64,000 bases of DNA from Planctomycetota bacterium. GTDB lineage: Bacteria > Planctomycetota > Brocadiia > CAIUPP01. Shown piece by piece: positions 14,572 through 23,705 of this stretch (positions are counted from its first letter, which is position 1; the number at the start of each line of letters is the position of its first letter). The notes beneath the pieces are model-generated. The model saw only the letters and a program-made list of their open reading frames with translations. It did not search any database and had not been told where the DNA came from. The position numbers and the translations under genes were made by a program. The stretch covers positions 1 to 64,000 of the forward strand of contig JAKJEM010000004.1 of NCBI GenBank assembly GCA_022705425.1, read 5' to 3'.

Positions 14572-15570
14572 ATGAAGATCGCCGTCAGCGGATTCCGCCA
14601 CGGGCACATCGGCGCCATCGTCAAGGAAATGCGCCATTACCCGCAAATCGAGATCGTGGCCGCCTGCGAGGCCCAGCCGGAAAAGGCCGAAAACGTCATC
14701 AAGGCCGCCGGCGTGACGATCACCCACCGCGACTTCGACGAGATGCTCCGGAGCGTCGCCTTCGACGCGCTGGCCGTCGGAGACGTGTACGCCGACCGCG
14801 GAGCGCAAGTCATCAAGGCCCTCGAAGCCGGCAAGCACGTCCTCGGCGACAAACCCCTCTGCACGCGCCCCGATGAAATCCGCCGCATTCGCGCCCTGAC
14901 CCAGACCGGCGACCGGAAGGTGATCGTCGCCCTGACACTGCGCTACACCGCCGCCTGGCAGACCGCCCGACGCCTCATTCGAGAGGGCGCCATCGGCGAA
15001 GTCTGCACCGCCACCGTCCACGGACAGCACCCCCTCAACTACAAGGCCGGGCGCCCGGAGTGGTATTTCGAGCAGGGTCGCCACGGCGGCACCGTCTGCG
15101 ACCTGATGATCCACGGCATTGACAGCCTCCTCTACCTGACCGGCTCGCCGGTGGCCGAAGTGGTCGCCGCCCGCGCCTGGCACAAAGAGCCGGCCGAGGC
15201 CCCCTGCTTCCAGGACTGCGCGCAGGCGCTGTTGCGCCTCGCAAACAACGCCGGCGTGATGATGGAGGCTTCCTACAAGGTCCCCAAGGGCCACCCCGCG
15301 CCCTGGTCGGCGCAGTTCTGGGGCACCCTCGGCGCTCTCGATGTCAACACCGCCGGCGTCATCACCCTCAAACGCGCCGGCGAGGCCGCCCGCACGGTCG
15401 AGGCTGTCCTCGAACGGAAGGGCAACTGCGTCGAGGACTTCCTGGCCGCCTGCGGCGAAATGCCGGGGCGCACGCCCGAACTGACGACCTCCGACAGCCT
15501 CGACGCCGCCGAGAAGGCCGTGCTGACCCAGGCCGCCGCCGACGAAGGCCGCGCCCACCAGCGCGTCTGA
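14572..15570 (+). CDS. Gfo/Idh/MocA family oxidoreductase
   Basis: ATG at 14572 is used (GGGAGA upstream; the earlier in-frame ATG at 14521 lies inside the promoter). 332 residues. The N-terminus MKIAVSGFRHGHIGAI is the NAD(P)-binding turn with GxxHxxxI replacing the usual GxGxxG, as in many members of this family. GDKPLCTRPDEI (92-103) carries the conserved Lys of the E/DKP motif, and the later GGTVCDLMIHGIDSLLYLTG block supplies the catalytic-site Asp and His. These enzymes oxidise or reduce sugars and inositols. A glycosyltransferase gene follows 48 bases downstream. Confidence 0.9.
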   Translation: MKIAVSGFRHGHIGAIVKEMRHYPQIEIVAACEAQPEKAENVIKAAGVTITHRDFDEMLRSVAFDALAVGDVYADRGAQVIKALEAGKHVLGDKPLCTRPDEIRRIRALTQTGDRKVIVALTLRYTAAWQTARRLIREGAIGEVCTATVHGQHPLNYKAGRPEWYFEQGRHGGTVCDLMIHGIDSLLYLTGSPVAEVVAARAWHKEPAEAPCFQDCAQALLRLANNAGVMMEASYKVPKGHPAPWSAQFWGTLGALDVNTAGVITLKRAGEAARTVEAVLERKGNCVEDFLAACGEMPGRTPELTTSDSLDAAEKAVLTQAAADEGRAHQRV

Positions 15571-15618
15571 GGCCCCGAGGACGCCCGCCGTCGCTCCTGC
15601 GAGGAGAGGACCGCCCCC

Positions 15619-16839
15619 ATGCCCCGCGTCCTGCACGTCCTGTCGCTCAACGTCGTCGGCGGGGTCGAGCGCCTCTTCGACGGCTGGATGAGCCACCCCG
15701 CCGCCGGGGCCTTCGAGCAGAGCGTCCTCTCCCTGAGGCGCGAACTCCACCCGCGTTTCGCCGCCACCCTGCGCGCCCGCGAGACGCCGGTCCTCGCCGC
15801 AAATCACTGGGCCGGGCTGCGCCTGCCGCGACGCCCGGCGTGGCTGCGCTCCGCGCGGCTGAACCGCCTGCTGGCGCAGGCGCACCCCGACGCCGCGCTC
15901 CTCTGGAACGCCCTCGGCGACGGGGAACGGCTGGAACTCCTGCGCCGCCGCGGCATTGCACGATGCTACTACGAGCACGGCGCCGCCTTGATGCGTCGGG
16001 CCGGCGACCCGGCGGGCCGCGAACTGGCGCACTTGGACGGCATCCTCTGCGGCTGTCACGCTTCGCGGCGCATCATCGAAATCCGTTTCGGCGTCCCCGC
16101 CGGACGAACGCGCGTGGTCCTCAACCCCGTCGTCGGCGCGGCGGTCTCTCCCCCCGAGGAAGTGCTCCCCCCGCCGGCAACGCGCCCGTTGCGCCTGGGC
16201 TTCGCCGGACGCCTGACCCCGCTCAAGGGCCTTCCCCTGGCCCTCCACGCCATGCGCCGAATCCTGGACGCGGGCACAGACTGCGAAATGCGCATCGCCG
16301 GAACGGGCGCGGACCTGGCCGCCATGCAGCGCCTGGCGGAAAGCCTTCGCCTCGGCGGCAAGGCCCGTTTCCTCGGCGTCGTGCAGGACATGCCCGGTTT
16401 CTACCGCGAGATAGACATCCTCCTCTGCCCCAGCCTCCGCGAAACGATGCCTCTGGTCTGCGTCGAGGCGGCCTGTGCCGGCCGGCCGGCCATCGCTGCC
16501 GCCATTAACGGCGTGCCGGAAATCGTGCTCGACGGGAAGACGGGCTATGCGATCGCGCCCCGCCTGCCCCTGAGCGACTATGCGCGCTTCGGGGGCGTGT
16601 CACTCGAAGGGGTGGGGCCGGAGTACTACGACCCCGCCTCGGACACCCTGCGCCCCTCCGCGCTGGTCAGTCCCGACGACCTGGCGGAGAAGGCGCTCGC
16701 CCTCCGCCGGAACCCGGAGGAGTACGTCCGCCTCGGCCGCGCGGCCGCGCTCCGGGCGCGGGAGTTGTTCGACATGAACCGCTATGCCGCGGCCTTCAGC
16801 GGCGTACTGCGCGAGTTCTGCGATACCCCCGGCCGCTGA
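15619..16839 (+). CDS. Glycosyltransferase, GT-B fold (GT4-like)
   Basis: 406 residues. N-terminus MPRVLHVLSLNVVGGVERLF has the glycine loop typical of GT4 enzymes. The C-terminal domain contains LGFAGRLTPLKGLPLALHAM, the nucleotide-sugar contact region, RIAGTGAD, RFLGVVQDMPGFYREIDILLCPS and ETMPLVCVEAACAGRPAIAA with the E-x7-E pair. It should transfer a sugar from a nucleotide donor to a lipid- or surface-linked glycan in the cytoplasm. It has a GT-like acceptor domain without a membrane anchor. Probably co-transcribed with the upstream Gfo/Idh gene. Confidence 0.9.
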   Translation: MPRVLHVLSLNVVGGVERLFDGWMSHPAAGAFEQSVLSLRRELHPRFAATLRARETPVLAANHWAGLRLPRRPAWLRSARLNRLLAQAHPDAALLWNALGDGERLELLRRRGIARCYYEHGAALMRRAGDPAGRELAHLDGILCGCHASRRIIEIRFGVPAGRTRVVLNPVVGAAVSPPEEVLPPPATRPLRLGFAGRLTPLKGLPLALHAMRRILDAGTDCEMRIAGTGADLAAMQRLAESLRLGGKARFLGVVQDMPGFYREIDILLCPSLRETMPLVCVEAACAGRPAIAAAINGVPEIVLDGKTGYAIAPRLPLSDYARFGGVSLEGVGPEYYDPASDTLRPSALVSPDDLAEKALALRRNPEEYVRLGRAAALRARELFDMNRYAAAFSGVLREFCDTPGR

Positions 16840-16874
16840 CGCCGCAGCACAATGCCCCATCTCTGTAGCGCAGG

Positions 16875-16976
16875 CGTCCGTCGTTCGCCGTCTGCCGTCC
16901 ACCGTCCGTCGTCCGTCGTCTGTGGTCCGTCGTCTATCGTCCGTCGTCCGTCGTCTGCCGTCTATCGTTGCCGTCC
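16875..16976. repeat. Heptanucleotide repeat tract, about 14 units
   Basis: Read on the minus strand the tract consists of RGACGRY heptamers such as GGACGAC, AGACGAC, GGACGAT and AGACGGC. Its right half overlaps the 3' end of the zinc-ribbon gene, whose last residues (DRRQTTDDGR) are encoded by the repeat. Same unit as the tract at 9413-9457. Confidence 0.85.
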
Positions 16977-17770
16977 TTCACCGCAGGACGCGCGCGTCGG
17001 ACCTCCTCCGGACTGAACTTCAGGTACACCCGTTCTCCCGGCCACCCCTCCGCCCGCAGCCCAAGGGCCACGACCTGATCGTTCAACGCCTGATGCTCCT
17101 CGCGCCCGATCCTGGGCAGACGCAGGAGGAATCGTTCCACTCTCCCGGAAGGGTCGAGGATCAGCTCGATGCGAAGGGTGTCCTCGCCGCGCAGCTGCGC
17201 AGCCACCAGCGGCAGCGCCTGCCGCTCGAAGTCGGCTCGGACAGCGGCGACTTGTTCGGGAGTCGGCTCACGGGTCGAGCATGCGGCGGCCGCCATCAGC
17301 GCCGCAACGCACAAGGCTGCGCCGGAAGCGCGCGTGGCCGATGCGGCCCGGTTCGTCTCGCGCCGGGCGCCGGGCGCGGTGGGAAGCACGTTCGACGGCG
17401 GCAGCGGAAGGGCCGTGCCGCACTCGGCGCAGAAGTTCGCCTCCGGCCCGCTCACTTTGCCGCAGTGCGGGCAAACCAGCCGCACGGGCGTCTGGACCGG
17501 TCCGGGCGGACGCGACTTCAACCGGAACCCGAACAGCGCCAGAATCTCCCGGGCATACCCGACCTGGCAAAGAACCAACCCCGTAAAGCCCACGCCGATC
17601 CCCGCAAAGAGCGCCCAGTAGTGGTCCGGGGGGCGTCCGTGGTCCGCCGCTTCGATGAAATCCGTCATCCCCAACAGGCCCAGAGCCATGCCGCCCAGCA
17701 GAAGCAAGGGGCCGCCCACGCGCAACGCCGCCGTGATGCGGCGGACACCCTGCGGCGCCAGGTTCTCCAT
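16934..17770 (-). CDS. Zinc-ribbon membrane protein of unknown function
   Basis: 278 residues. Two membrane segments at about 20-38 and 51-72 are followed by a CPHC...CAEC zinc ribbon (Cys100, 103, 114, 117). A third hydrophobic stretch near 146-165 ends in AAAACSTREP, which looks like a lipoprotein signal inside the protein, and the rest (RIELILDPSGRVERFLLRLP) resembles a small secreted domain. It may therefore be a fusion of a zinc-ribbon membrane protein with a lipoprotein. The final ten residues come from the heptanucleotide repeat, so the true ancestral stop has probably been lost. I do not recognise the family. Confidence 0.7.
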   Translation of the reverse strand: MENLAPQGVRRITAALRVGGPLLLLGGMALGLLGMTDFIEAADHGRPPDHYWALFAGIGVGFTGLVLCQVGYAREILALFGFRLKSRPPGPVQTPVRLVCPHCGKVSGPEANFCAECGTALPLPPSNVLPTAPGARRETNRAASATRASGAALCVAALMAAAACSTREPTPEQVAAVRADFERQALPLVAAQLRGEDTLRIELILDPSGRVERFLLRLPRIGREEHQALNDQVVALGLRAEGWPGERVYLKFSPEEVRRARPAVKDGNDRRQTTDDGR

Positions 17771-17806
17771 GGACGCCTGTTCCCTCGGGGTCTGAACGTG
17801 CCGAGC

Positions 17807-18601
17807 CTACTCCCGCTCGTAGGCCTTCATCGCCGCCAGTTCGCGCGGCAGGTGCGTCTCCCACGGCTCCCATTGAATCCATTCGCCGCTCAGGAAGCCC
17901 GCGTACCCGGCCCCCTTCAGGCATTGGACCGCCTGGCGGTGGTCAATCTCCCCGGCGCCGATGGGCTTCATGTGCAGCCGCCCGTCGGCGGTGATACCGT
18001 CGTGGAAATGGACGTGCTTGATCCACGTCTTCAGCGTGTCAAAGGAGTCCTGGATCGTCTTCTTCGCCACGCGAACGGGGTGCATGATGTCCCAGTTCAC
18101 CCCGACGTTGGGGAGGCCGACCCGCTTGACCACTTCCGCCACGTCGTCCGGGTCGCACCAGTCGTCGTGCGTTTCCAGGCAGAGGACCACGCCCGTCTCG
18201 CGGCCTTCGCGCGCCGCGGTGCGCAGCGCGTCCACCAGCGAGTCCTGCGCCTGGCGGCGTCCGATGCCCACGGGAATCTTCCCGCCGAAAACGCGAAGGC
18301 ACGGCGCACCCACGTCGGCGGCCAGGGTCATCTTGCGAACCGTCTCGGCCACCTGCTGCCGCGCCGTTTCGGGGTTGGCATAGCTGTGCGAGGTTGCCAG
18401 GCAGGAAAGGAAGATGCCGCTGTCGGCCACCTTCTTCCGAATGTCGCGCCGCTGCGCACGCGTCAGGTCCGCTTCGATGCCGTGCGCGTGCTTGGCATCC
18501 AGCCGCGGCTCGACGGCGTCGTAACCGAACCGCTTCGCCGTCGCCAGGACTTGGTCCAGCGTCAGTTCCGGACAGGAGAACGTCATGAAGGAGTACTTCA
18601 T
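17807..18601 (-). CDS. Sugar phosphate isomerase/epimerase (AP endonuclease 2 fold)
   Basis: 264 residues, compact TIM barrel. Recognisable blocks are FGYDAVEPRLDAKHAHGIEADL, APCLRVFGGKIP, VVLCLETHDDWCDP, GVNWDIMHPVRV, IKHVHFHDG and GFLSGEWIQWEPW. The Glu of LETH, Asp of NWDIMHP, His of VHFHD and Glu of SGEW form the expected divalent-metal site of xylose-isomerase-like epimerases. Substrate not readable. It starts at ATG 18601 and is followed 36 bases later by the zinc-ribbon gene on the same strand. A second member of this family lies at 5780-6745 but shares only the fold-level motifs. Confidence 0.9.
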   Translation of the reverse strand: MKYSFMTFSCPELTLDQVLATAKRFGYDAVEPRLDAKHAHGIEADLTRAQRRDIRKKVADSGIFLSCLATSHSYANPETARQQVAETVRKMTLAADVGAPCLRVFGGKIPVGIGRRQAQDSLVDALRTAAREGRETGVVLCLETHDDWCDPDDVAEVVKRVGLPNVGVNWDIMHPVRVAKKTIQDSFDTLKTWIKHVHFHDGITADGRLHMKPIGAGEIDHRQAVQCLKGAGYAGFLSGEWIQWEPWETHLPRELAAMKAYERE

Positions 18602-18717
18602 CGCTGCCCTCCCATAAAAACGGCGGTCACGCCGGGCATTCTACCCGCTCCGGCGGCGGAATGCCACAAGATTTGAGGGCACTTGAGATACAGAGGCCGC
18701 TCCGCCGTCACACCGTG

Positions 18718-18848
18718 ATCCGTCAATCTTCGGGGGGTGTGGCACAGCCGCCCTCGGCTGTGGGAACGTCCTGCTGCAACAACCACGGGCGAGGGCGCCC
18801 ATGCCACACAGGGCACACTCGGTGTGTCCCCCTGAAGACGGACCGGAT
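18718..18848. mobile_element. MITE-like palindromic element, copy 1
   Basis: A 131-base non-coding element with imperfect terminal inverted repeats (ATCCGTCAATCTTCGGGG at the left against the reverse complement of CCCCCTGAAGACGGACCGGAT at the right). Near the left end is a perfect stem CACAGCCG-CCCT-CGGCTGTG (18743-18762), followed by GCGAGGGCGCCC and GCCACACA. Copy 2 at 45973-46129 shares these landmarks in the same order. No ORF. It fills much of the 457-base gap 18602-19058. Confidence 0.75.
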
Positions 18849-18965
18849 ATGTCACGCCGCAAGCGCCTCCTGCAAGACGTCGCGCGCCTCATCGCCGATG
18901 CGTTTCTTGGGCGGACGACGTTAGGGAGGACGCGGCTACCGCTTCTGGACTTGTCGAAAAAGAGC

Positions 18966-18994
18966 TTGACAGCAGCCCCGGCAGAGGCTATCAT
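18966..18994 (+). promoter_or_regulatory. Near-consensus promoter of the GntR gene
   Basis: TTGACA (18966-18971), 17-base spacer, TATCAT (18989-18994). This is the best -35 box in the window. The predicted start is near 19001, directly in front of the operator. Confidence 0.75.
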
Positions 18995-19004
18995 CTTCAT
19001 GGCG

Positions 19005-19021
19005 TATCAGACTGTCTGATA
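19005..19021 (+). promoter_or_regulatory. Operator: perfect 17-bp palindrome
   Basis: TATCAGACTGTCTGATA has two perfect eight-base arms around a central T. It begins four bases after the predicted transcription start and ends 37 bases before the GntR start codon, the right place for autorepression by the regulator it precedes. Confidence 0.7.
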
Positions 19022-19058
19022 TACCTGCCCTCTCCACGCTGTGCGAAGGGACGCGGAA

Positions 19059-20180
19059 ATGAGCGGAACCGCGGCGCCATTCAAGACCCATGGGAAACCT
19101 GAAGGGGCGGGCGTACCCTACAGCCGGATCAGCCAGAACCTCCGTCGCCAGATCGAGGCGGGCGACCTCAAACCCGGCGAACGTCTGCCGACGATCCGCG
19201 AGATGGCCCGCGCCTGCGGCGTCAGTCCCTTTACCGTGGGCCGCGCGCTGAGTGAACTCGCTCGCGACGGCCTTGTGATCGCGCGCACCGGCTCCGGCAC
19301 CTATGTCGCCGAGACGCAGGAGGCCACGGTCGAAGTGGTGATCTCCTACCCGGCGAGCGCATGGCCCGAAGCGCCGGCGGAAACGCTGTACTTCGGCCAG
19401 ATTCTCCGGGGGATCGAGACGGCCGCCTCGCCGGCGCCGCGCTGCTTCACCTCCTTCATGGACGAGGAACACGCGCGGGCCGAAGAAATCCTGGCCGTCT
19501 GCCGCGCGCGGCGGGCAAAACGCCTGCTCGTGTACCGTCCGCGCGGGCGCATGGCGCGCGAACTGGCCGCCGTCGTCGAGCACATCCCCACCGTGACGCT
19601 CATCGCGCCCCTGCCGGGAACGCCTTCCGGCTGCGCCACGATAGACCCCTACGACGCCTTCCGGCGGCTGCTCCTGGAACGCATCGCCGCCGGTCGCCGC
19701 GAGTTCTACTATGCCGCCGTCGTCACCGACATCGCCGATGAATTCTCCCCCTATGCGCGCATGTATCAGTGCTTCCTCCGGGTGATGGCCGAGGCGGGCA
19801 TCCGGCCGATGATCTTCCCGGTGAACCGCTTCGCCGCGGAAGGGGTGCAGCAGTTGTCCGCCATGGCGCCCGAAGTGCCCGACGGCGTCGTCTTCATCGC
19901 GTCCTATCCCGGCCTCTTCGACGCGGTGAAGATGAACCGGCCCCAGGTGGACCTGATCTCCTACACCGAACGCGGCGAGACTCTCGACCGGCTGAAGGGC
20001 CGGGTGACGCTCCTGCACGGCGGCATGGACCGGTGCGCCGCCGCCGCGATGGAGTTGTTCCGCCGCCCCTTCAATGCCGAGGGCGCGCCGCGGCCCGTTG
20101 TCGCCCGCGTTGCGCCCGACGTCTTCCCCGCCGGGACCTGCCCGGCCGCATCCCCTGTGTCGAAAGGAGAAGGACGATGA
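19059..20180 (+). CDS. GntR-type transcriptional regulator with sugar-sensor domain
   Basis: ATG at 19059 follows GAAGGG by eight bases; GTG at 19041 is an in-frame alternative. 373 residues. Residues about 21-84 are a GntR winged helix: [62 protein letters not shown]. The rest (about 100-365) looks like a periplasmic-binding-protein fold as in LacI or AraR-type sensors ([33 protein letters not shown]), though repeats are weak. It probably binds the palindrome just upstream and responds to a sugar. Its stop overlaps the pseudopilin start (ATGA). Confidence 0.88.
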   Translation: MSGTAAPFKTHGKPEGAGVPYSRISQNLRRQIEAGDLKPGERLPTIREMARACGVSPFTVGRALSELARDGLVIARTGSGTYVAETQEATVEVVISYPASAWPEAPAETLYFGQILRGIETAASPAPRCFTSFMDEEHARAEEILAVCRARRAKRLLVYRPRGRMARELAAVVEHIPTVTLIAPLPGTPSGCATIDPYDAFRRLLLERIAAGRREFYYAAVVTDIADEFSPYARMYQCFLRVMAEAGIRPMIFPVNRFAAEGVQQLSAMAPEVPDGVVFIASYPGLFDAVKMNRPQVDLISYTERGETLDRLKGRVTLLHGGMDRCAAAAMELFRRPFNAEGAPRPVVARVAPDVFPAGTCPAASPVSKGEGR

Positions 20181-21382
20181 AACGGCTCATCCACGGCCTG
20201 CGTCGCGGCGCGTTCACCCTGATTGAACTGCTGGTCGTCATCGCGATCATTGCGATTCTGGCCGCCATGCTCCTGCCCGCCCTGGCCAGCGCGCGGGAGA
20301 AGAGCCGACGAAGCAGTTGTATGAACAACCTCAAGCAGACGGGGCTGGGGTTGGAGAGTTATTCGAGCGACTACAATGAATACCTGCCGTGCTGGGTGGG
20401 CTGGCACAATGAGACGGCCGCCGGGTACAAGCCCAACGGCGTGGACGGGCTGTATTCGCGGCCGACCGGCGGCACGACGCAGACGATCAAAGCGACAGGG
20501 CGGGTCTTTACGGACACCGGACGCGGAGCCCAGGCCCTCGAGCTGTGGTGGTGCGACAAGATCGGACAGGGCAGCAAAGGACCCACGGATTCCTGGGCCA
20601 AAGGACAACTGAATCTCACCCCGATCGGCCTGGGGTTCCTGCTCGACGGCAGTTACATTCAGGACGGGCGGTCGTACTACTGCCCCAGCATGAATGAAAC
20701 GTGTTCGGATGCCGACTACAAGGCCGCCTGTCAGCGGCAGAATGCGGCGGTGACTCCCGCCACGGCCCGAGGGATGCGCTCTGCCAGCGCCATGCAGCGG
20801 CGGGGCGGTTTCGATGCGGAATCGTTCTTCACAGGCGCGGCCTCCACTCTGGCGTACACCTATGGGGGTGCGGCGGCGTCTCTGTTCGCGGTGGCCTCGG
20901 CCTATGCGTACCGCAACAATCCCTGGGACGCGAACCACAACTCGCCCTTCACCTTCACCTCGGGTCCCACCGGCGCGCTGCCGGTCAAGAACTGGGACTC
21001 CGGGTTCTCCAACGCGTCCAACCCGAAAGGGCGCGACGTTCTTTGCGACGGCCCGATGTTCCCGACGCGCAAGCAGCTCGGTACCCGGTGCATCGTCTCC
21101 GACACCTTCTTTCGCGGCTTCAGCTACACGTCCTGGCCCAGGACCATGCCGGCCATTGGCGGATGGGTCCACGGCGACGGCTACAATGTGCTGTATGGCG
21201 ACGGGCACACCCGCTGGTACGGCGACCCCGAGCAGAAGATTGCGTACATGACGGACAAGCAGACCGCCACGTGGCAAGGTTCCATCGGAAGCCACATGTC
21301 CGCCAGCGTGTGGAACACCATTCCTTCCGCCGCATACGTCTATGCCCTGTTCGACAATGCCGAAGGGATTGACTTGCCGTAA
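20177..21382 (+). CDS. Type II pseudopilin-like protein with prepilin N-terminus
   Basis: 401 residues; ATG at 20177 overlaps the GntR stop and follows AAGGAGAAGGAC. The N-terminus [21 protein letters not shown] carries the prepilin cleavage site and E+5, then the 20-residue hydrophobic helix [24 protein letters not shown]. Ala, not Gly, would be at -1 if Phe is +1. [25 protein letters not shown] is typical of the large pseudopilin families of Lentisphaerota and Planctomycetota, and [17 protein letters not shown] near the C-terminus stands for their H-X9-DG motif. Usually many copies exist per genome. Coupling to a GntR sensor suggests substrate-induced expression. Confidence 0.92.
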   Translation: MKRLIHGLRRGAFTLIELLVVIAIIAILAAMLLPALASAREKSRRSSCMNNLKQTGLGLESYSSDYNEYLPCWVGWHNETAAGYKPNGVDGLYSRPTGGTTQTIKATGRVFTDTGRGAQALELWWCDKIGQGSKGPTDSWAKGQLNLTPIGLGFLLDGSYIQDGRSYYCPSMNETCSDADYKAACQRQNAAVTPATARGMRSASAMQRRGGFDAESFFTGAASTLAYTYGGAAASLFAVASAYAYRNNPWDANHNSPFTFTSGPTGALPVKNWDSGFSNASNPKGRDVLCDGPMFPTRKQLGTRCIVSDTFFRGFSYTSWPRTMPAIGGWVHGDGYNVLYGDGHTRWYGDPEQKIAYMTDKQTATWQGSIGSHMSASVWNTIPSAAYVYALFDNAEGIDLP

Positions 21383-21490
21383 ACGCCCGCTCTGAAGACA
21401 CGGTACGGCGGCGCAGAATGCCACACCGTGTCTCGACGTAAGCCTCGTTCATCGCGCTTGGTCTCCCGTAGAGACCTGAGCGACGCCTGT

Positions 21491-21521
21491 AAGAGGATCC
21501 GGATCCCGCCCGGATCCTCTT
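21491..21521 (+). terminator. Strong 12-bp hairpin after the pseudopilin gene
   Basis: AAGAGGATCCGG (21491-21502) and CCGGATCCTCTT (21510-21521) are perfect inverted arms with a seven-base loop, followed by CTTCCC. A smaller hairpin GGTCTC-ccgta-GAGACC lies just before at 21460-21476. The T-run is poor, so it may act as an attenuator or processing site between the regulator/pilin genes and the downstream enzymes. Confidence 0.6.
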
Positions 21522-21595
21522 CTTCCCTCACGACTGACGGTATCCGGATGACAGGGATCGCGACACCGGGGCCCGTGAAGCCATCAGGAGGAGAA

Positions 21596-23692
21596 ATGGC
21601 GAACAAACGCCAGCGCACCGAGCCGTGGGTTTCCCTGTGCCTGTTCCTTGGTCTGGCCGCACATGGCGCCGTTCCCGACCGAATTGAGCCGGCCACGGAG
21701 CGCGCGGTCACCGCCGAGTTCCTCGTCTCCCCCGTCGTTTCCGCGCGTTCATGGGGCTCGGCGCTGACGCCCAATGCCCGCGGCGGCTTCAGCCTGATCA
21801 CCTCCTTCTGGGAGTTCGGCACGCGGAAGCCGACGGAGCACGTCATCGTGGACATCGAAACCGGCGAATGCCGGGTCACCGAGGACAAGCCCGACCACTT
21901 TATCAACACCTTCAACTACACCGTGCAGACCCGAGCGAAGAATGGACGCATCTTCTTCCCGCAGGGGCGGCAGAACAACGACCTCTCCTACTACGACCCC
22001 GCCACCGAGACGATCCGGTCGCTCGGAAGCCTGCTCGACGGCAGCAAGGGCGACCGCGATTTCTACCAGCGTGTGATCGGCCCGGACGACATGCTCTACT
22101 GCGCCACGCATTCCTATCAGAACCCCGCCGTGGTGCGGATCAACCCCGACACGCTGGAGGTCAAGGTCCTCGGCAAGGTGGGGGTGAAGGACCGGCCCAT
22201 CTACTGCTATCCCTATCACATGACGGTTGACCCGCCGTGGGTCTATGTGGCCATCGGCAAGAAGCCCTTCGAACTGGCCGCCATCAACGCGGAGACGGGC
22301 GAATCGCGAATCCTGATGACGCGCGACGACCCGGATAACTGGCTGAGCGTCGGCGAAGGCTGGGCGGGCGTTCGCGCCGTGTACACCGTCCATCGCGGCC
22401 AGAAGGACAAGGAGAAGCACGAGTTCTACTGGTGCGCCGACGGCGCGATCTACCCCTGTTCCAGCCCCTGGAAGGACGACAAGAAGCCCCTGCCCTTCGT
22501 TCCACGCCAGGTCAAGGCCCCGGCCTACCCGGTCACGGGCGCGCCGGAGCTGAACCTCAACGACCTGAACCCCGACTCCGCGGGCGTCTGCCGCATCTAC
22601 TGGCGGCCCCAGGGCACCAAGGACCCCTGGAAGGAAACCCGCTTCAAGATCAAGCACCTCTCCCCGGTGGAGATCGAGTCGCTGATCGCCCTGCCGGACG
22701 GAACGCTCTTCGGCAACGGGCGGCAGTATCACGGCTTCTTCCGCTACGACCCGAAGACGGGCGCGAACCAGGTCTTCGGTCGGTACGGCGTCAGCCGAGG
22801 ACCGCGCCTCGTGCATGACGGGCTCGTTTACATCAGCGGCTACCCGACCAGCAACCTCTCCGTTTACGACCCCGGCCGGCCGTGGACGGCGAACCGCCGT
22901 CCGGACGGCATCCAGGCCGCCGATGACGCGCCGCCGCCCCCCGCCGAGATCAACCCCCGCCTCCTGGGGAACTTCTACGCCTACACGGCCACCGAATACT
23001 CCGTCTTCCTGGCCCCCGGCAGGAACGGGCGCATCTACTTCCTGGGCCGGCGCGAGCGCACCGGCGTCGGCAGCGGAATCGGCTACTACGACCTCGCCGC
23101 CAAGGCCTTCGGCGGGCACCACGAGAACCTGAACTTCCTGGAGCCGCGCGGCCTGGTCGTGGCGGACGAACTCGGGCGCGTGGTCCTCTCCGGCGCGTTG
23201 CGCCAGGACCCCTCCTCCGCCGTGCCGCCCCCGGACGAAGCCCAACTGGTCCTCTACGACATGGACCTGAAAGAGGTCGAGCGCCTGACCGTCAAGCCGG
23301 GAATCAAACACACCGGCCGGATCTTCCTGACGTCGGACGCCGGCAAATCCAACGTGATCGTCGGAGTGATCCCGCCGGAAAGAGCGATCTACCGGTACGA
23401 TCTGGCACAGAAGAAGTTGCTGGACTGGGTCGAAATCAACGGCGGGATTGACAACATCGCCTGCCGGGAGACGGACGGCGCCATCTGGATCGCGACCACC
23501 GACCCCGCCACCCGAGCGCGTCACCTCGGCTGCCTGGACCCGGCAACGCTGAAGTGGACAACCTTCGGCAAACTCCCCGCCGCCATCAACCATCTGGCCT
23601 GGTCCGGCGACGACCTCTACGTGACCATGACCGCCGAGTCTGGCGGCGAGACCAAATCCGGCCTGTGGCGGTTGACGCCGCCCGACAAATGA
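21596..23692 (+). CDS. Secreted beta-propeller-like protein of unknown function
   Basis: ATG at 21596 follows AGGAGGAGAA; an open frame upstream crosses the terminator and is not used. 698 residues with an N-terminal signal peptide (WVSLCLFLGLAAHGA). The rest is made of repeated short beta strands with GxxYxxDPxT-type turns (LSYYDPATETIRSLGSL, AVVRINPDTLEVKVLG, HGFFRYDPKTGANQVFG, GIGYYDLAAKAFGG, RYDLAQKKLLDWV), the look of a seven- or eight-bladed propeller related to SMP-30/PQQ-type repeats. No catalytic motif is clear. It is followed 13 bases later by the giant heparinase-like gene, so a role in binding or cutting a polysaccharide is inferred from context. Confidence 0.85.
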   Translation: MANKRQRTEPWVSLCLFLGLAAHGAVPDRIEPATERAVTAEFLVSPVVSARSWGSALTPNARGGFSLITSFWEFGTRKPTEHVIVDIETGECRVTEDKPDHFINTFNYTVQTRAKNGRIFFPQGRQNNDLSYYDPATETIRSLGSLLDGSKGDRDFYQRVIGPDDMLYCATHSYQNPAVVRINPDTLEVKVLGKVGVKDRPIYCYPYHMTVDPPWVYVAIGKKPFELAAINAETGESRILMTRDDPDNWLSVGEGWAGVRAVYTVHRGQKDKEKHEFYWCADGAIYPCSSPWKDDKKPLPFVPRQVKAPAYPVTGAPELNLNDLNPDSAGVCRIYWRPQGTKDPWKETRFKIKHLSPVEIESLIALPDGTLFGNGRQYHGFFRYDPKTGANQVFGRYGVSRGPRLVHDGLVYISGYPTSNLSVYDPGRPWTANRRPDGIQAADDAPPPPAEINPRLLGNFYAYTATEYSVFLAPGRNGRIYFLGRRERTGVGSGIGYYDLAAKAFGGHHENLNFLEPRGLVVADELGRVVLSGALRQDPSSAVPPPDEAQLVLYDMDLKEVERLTVKPGIKHTGRIFLTSDAGKSNVIVGVIPPERAIYRYDLAQKKLLDWVEINGGIDNIACRETDGAIWIATTDPATRARHLGCLDPATLKWTTFGKLPAAINHLAWSGDDLYVTMTAESGGETKSGLWRLTPPDK

Positions 23693-23705
23693 GGTCGCGG
23701 GTATC

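Noticed and set aside
20177-21382. Idea that the pseudopilin is part of the Tad pilus at 58-64 kb
   Set aside because: Its N-terminus and length fit type II-like pseudopilins of PVC genomes, not the short Flp pilin; the loci are 37 kb apart.
21428-21595. 56-codon extension of the propeller protein
   Set aside because: It includes both arms of the terminator hairpin; ATG at 21596 has AGGAGGAGAA and starts a signal peptide.
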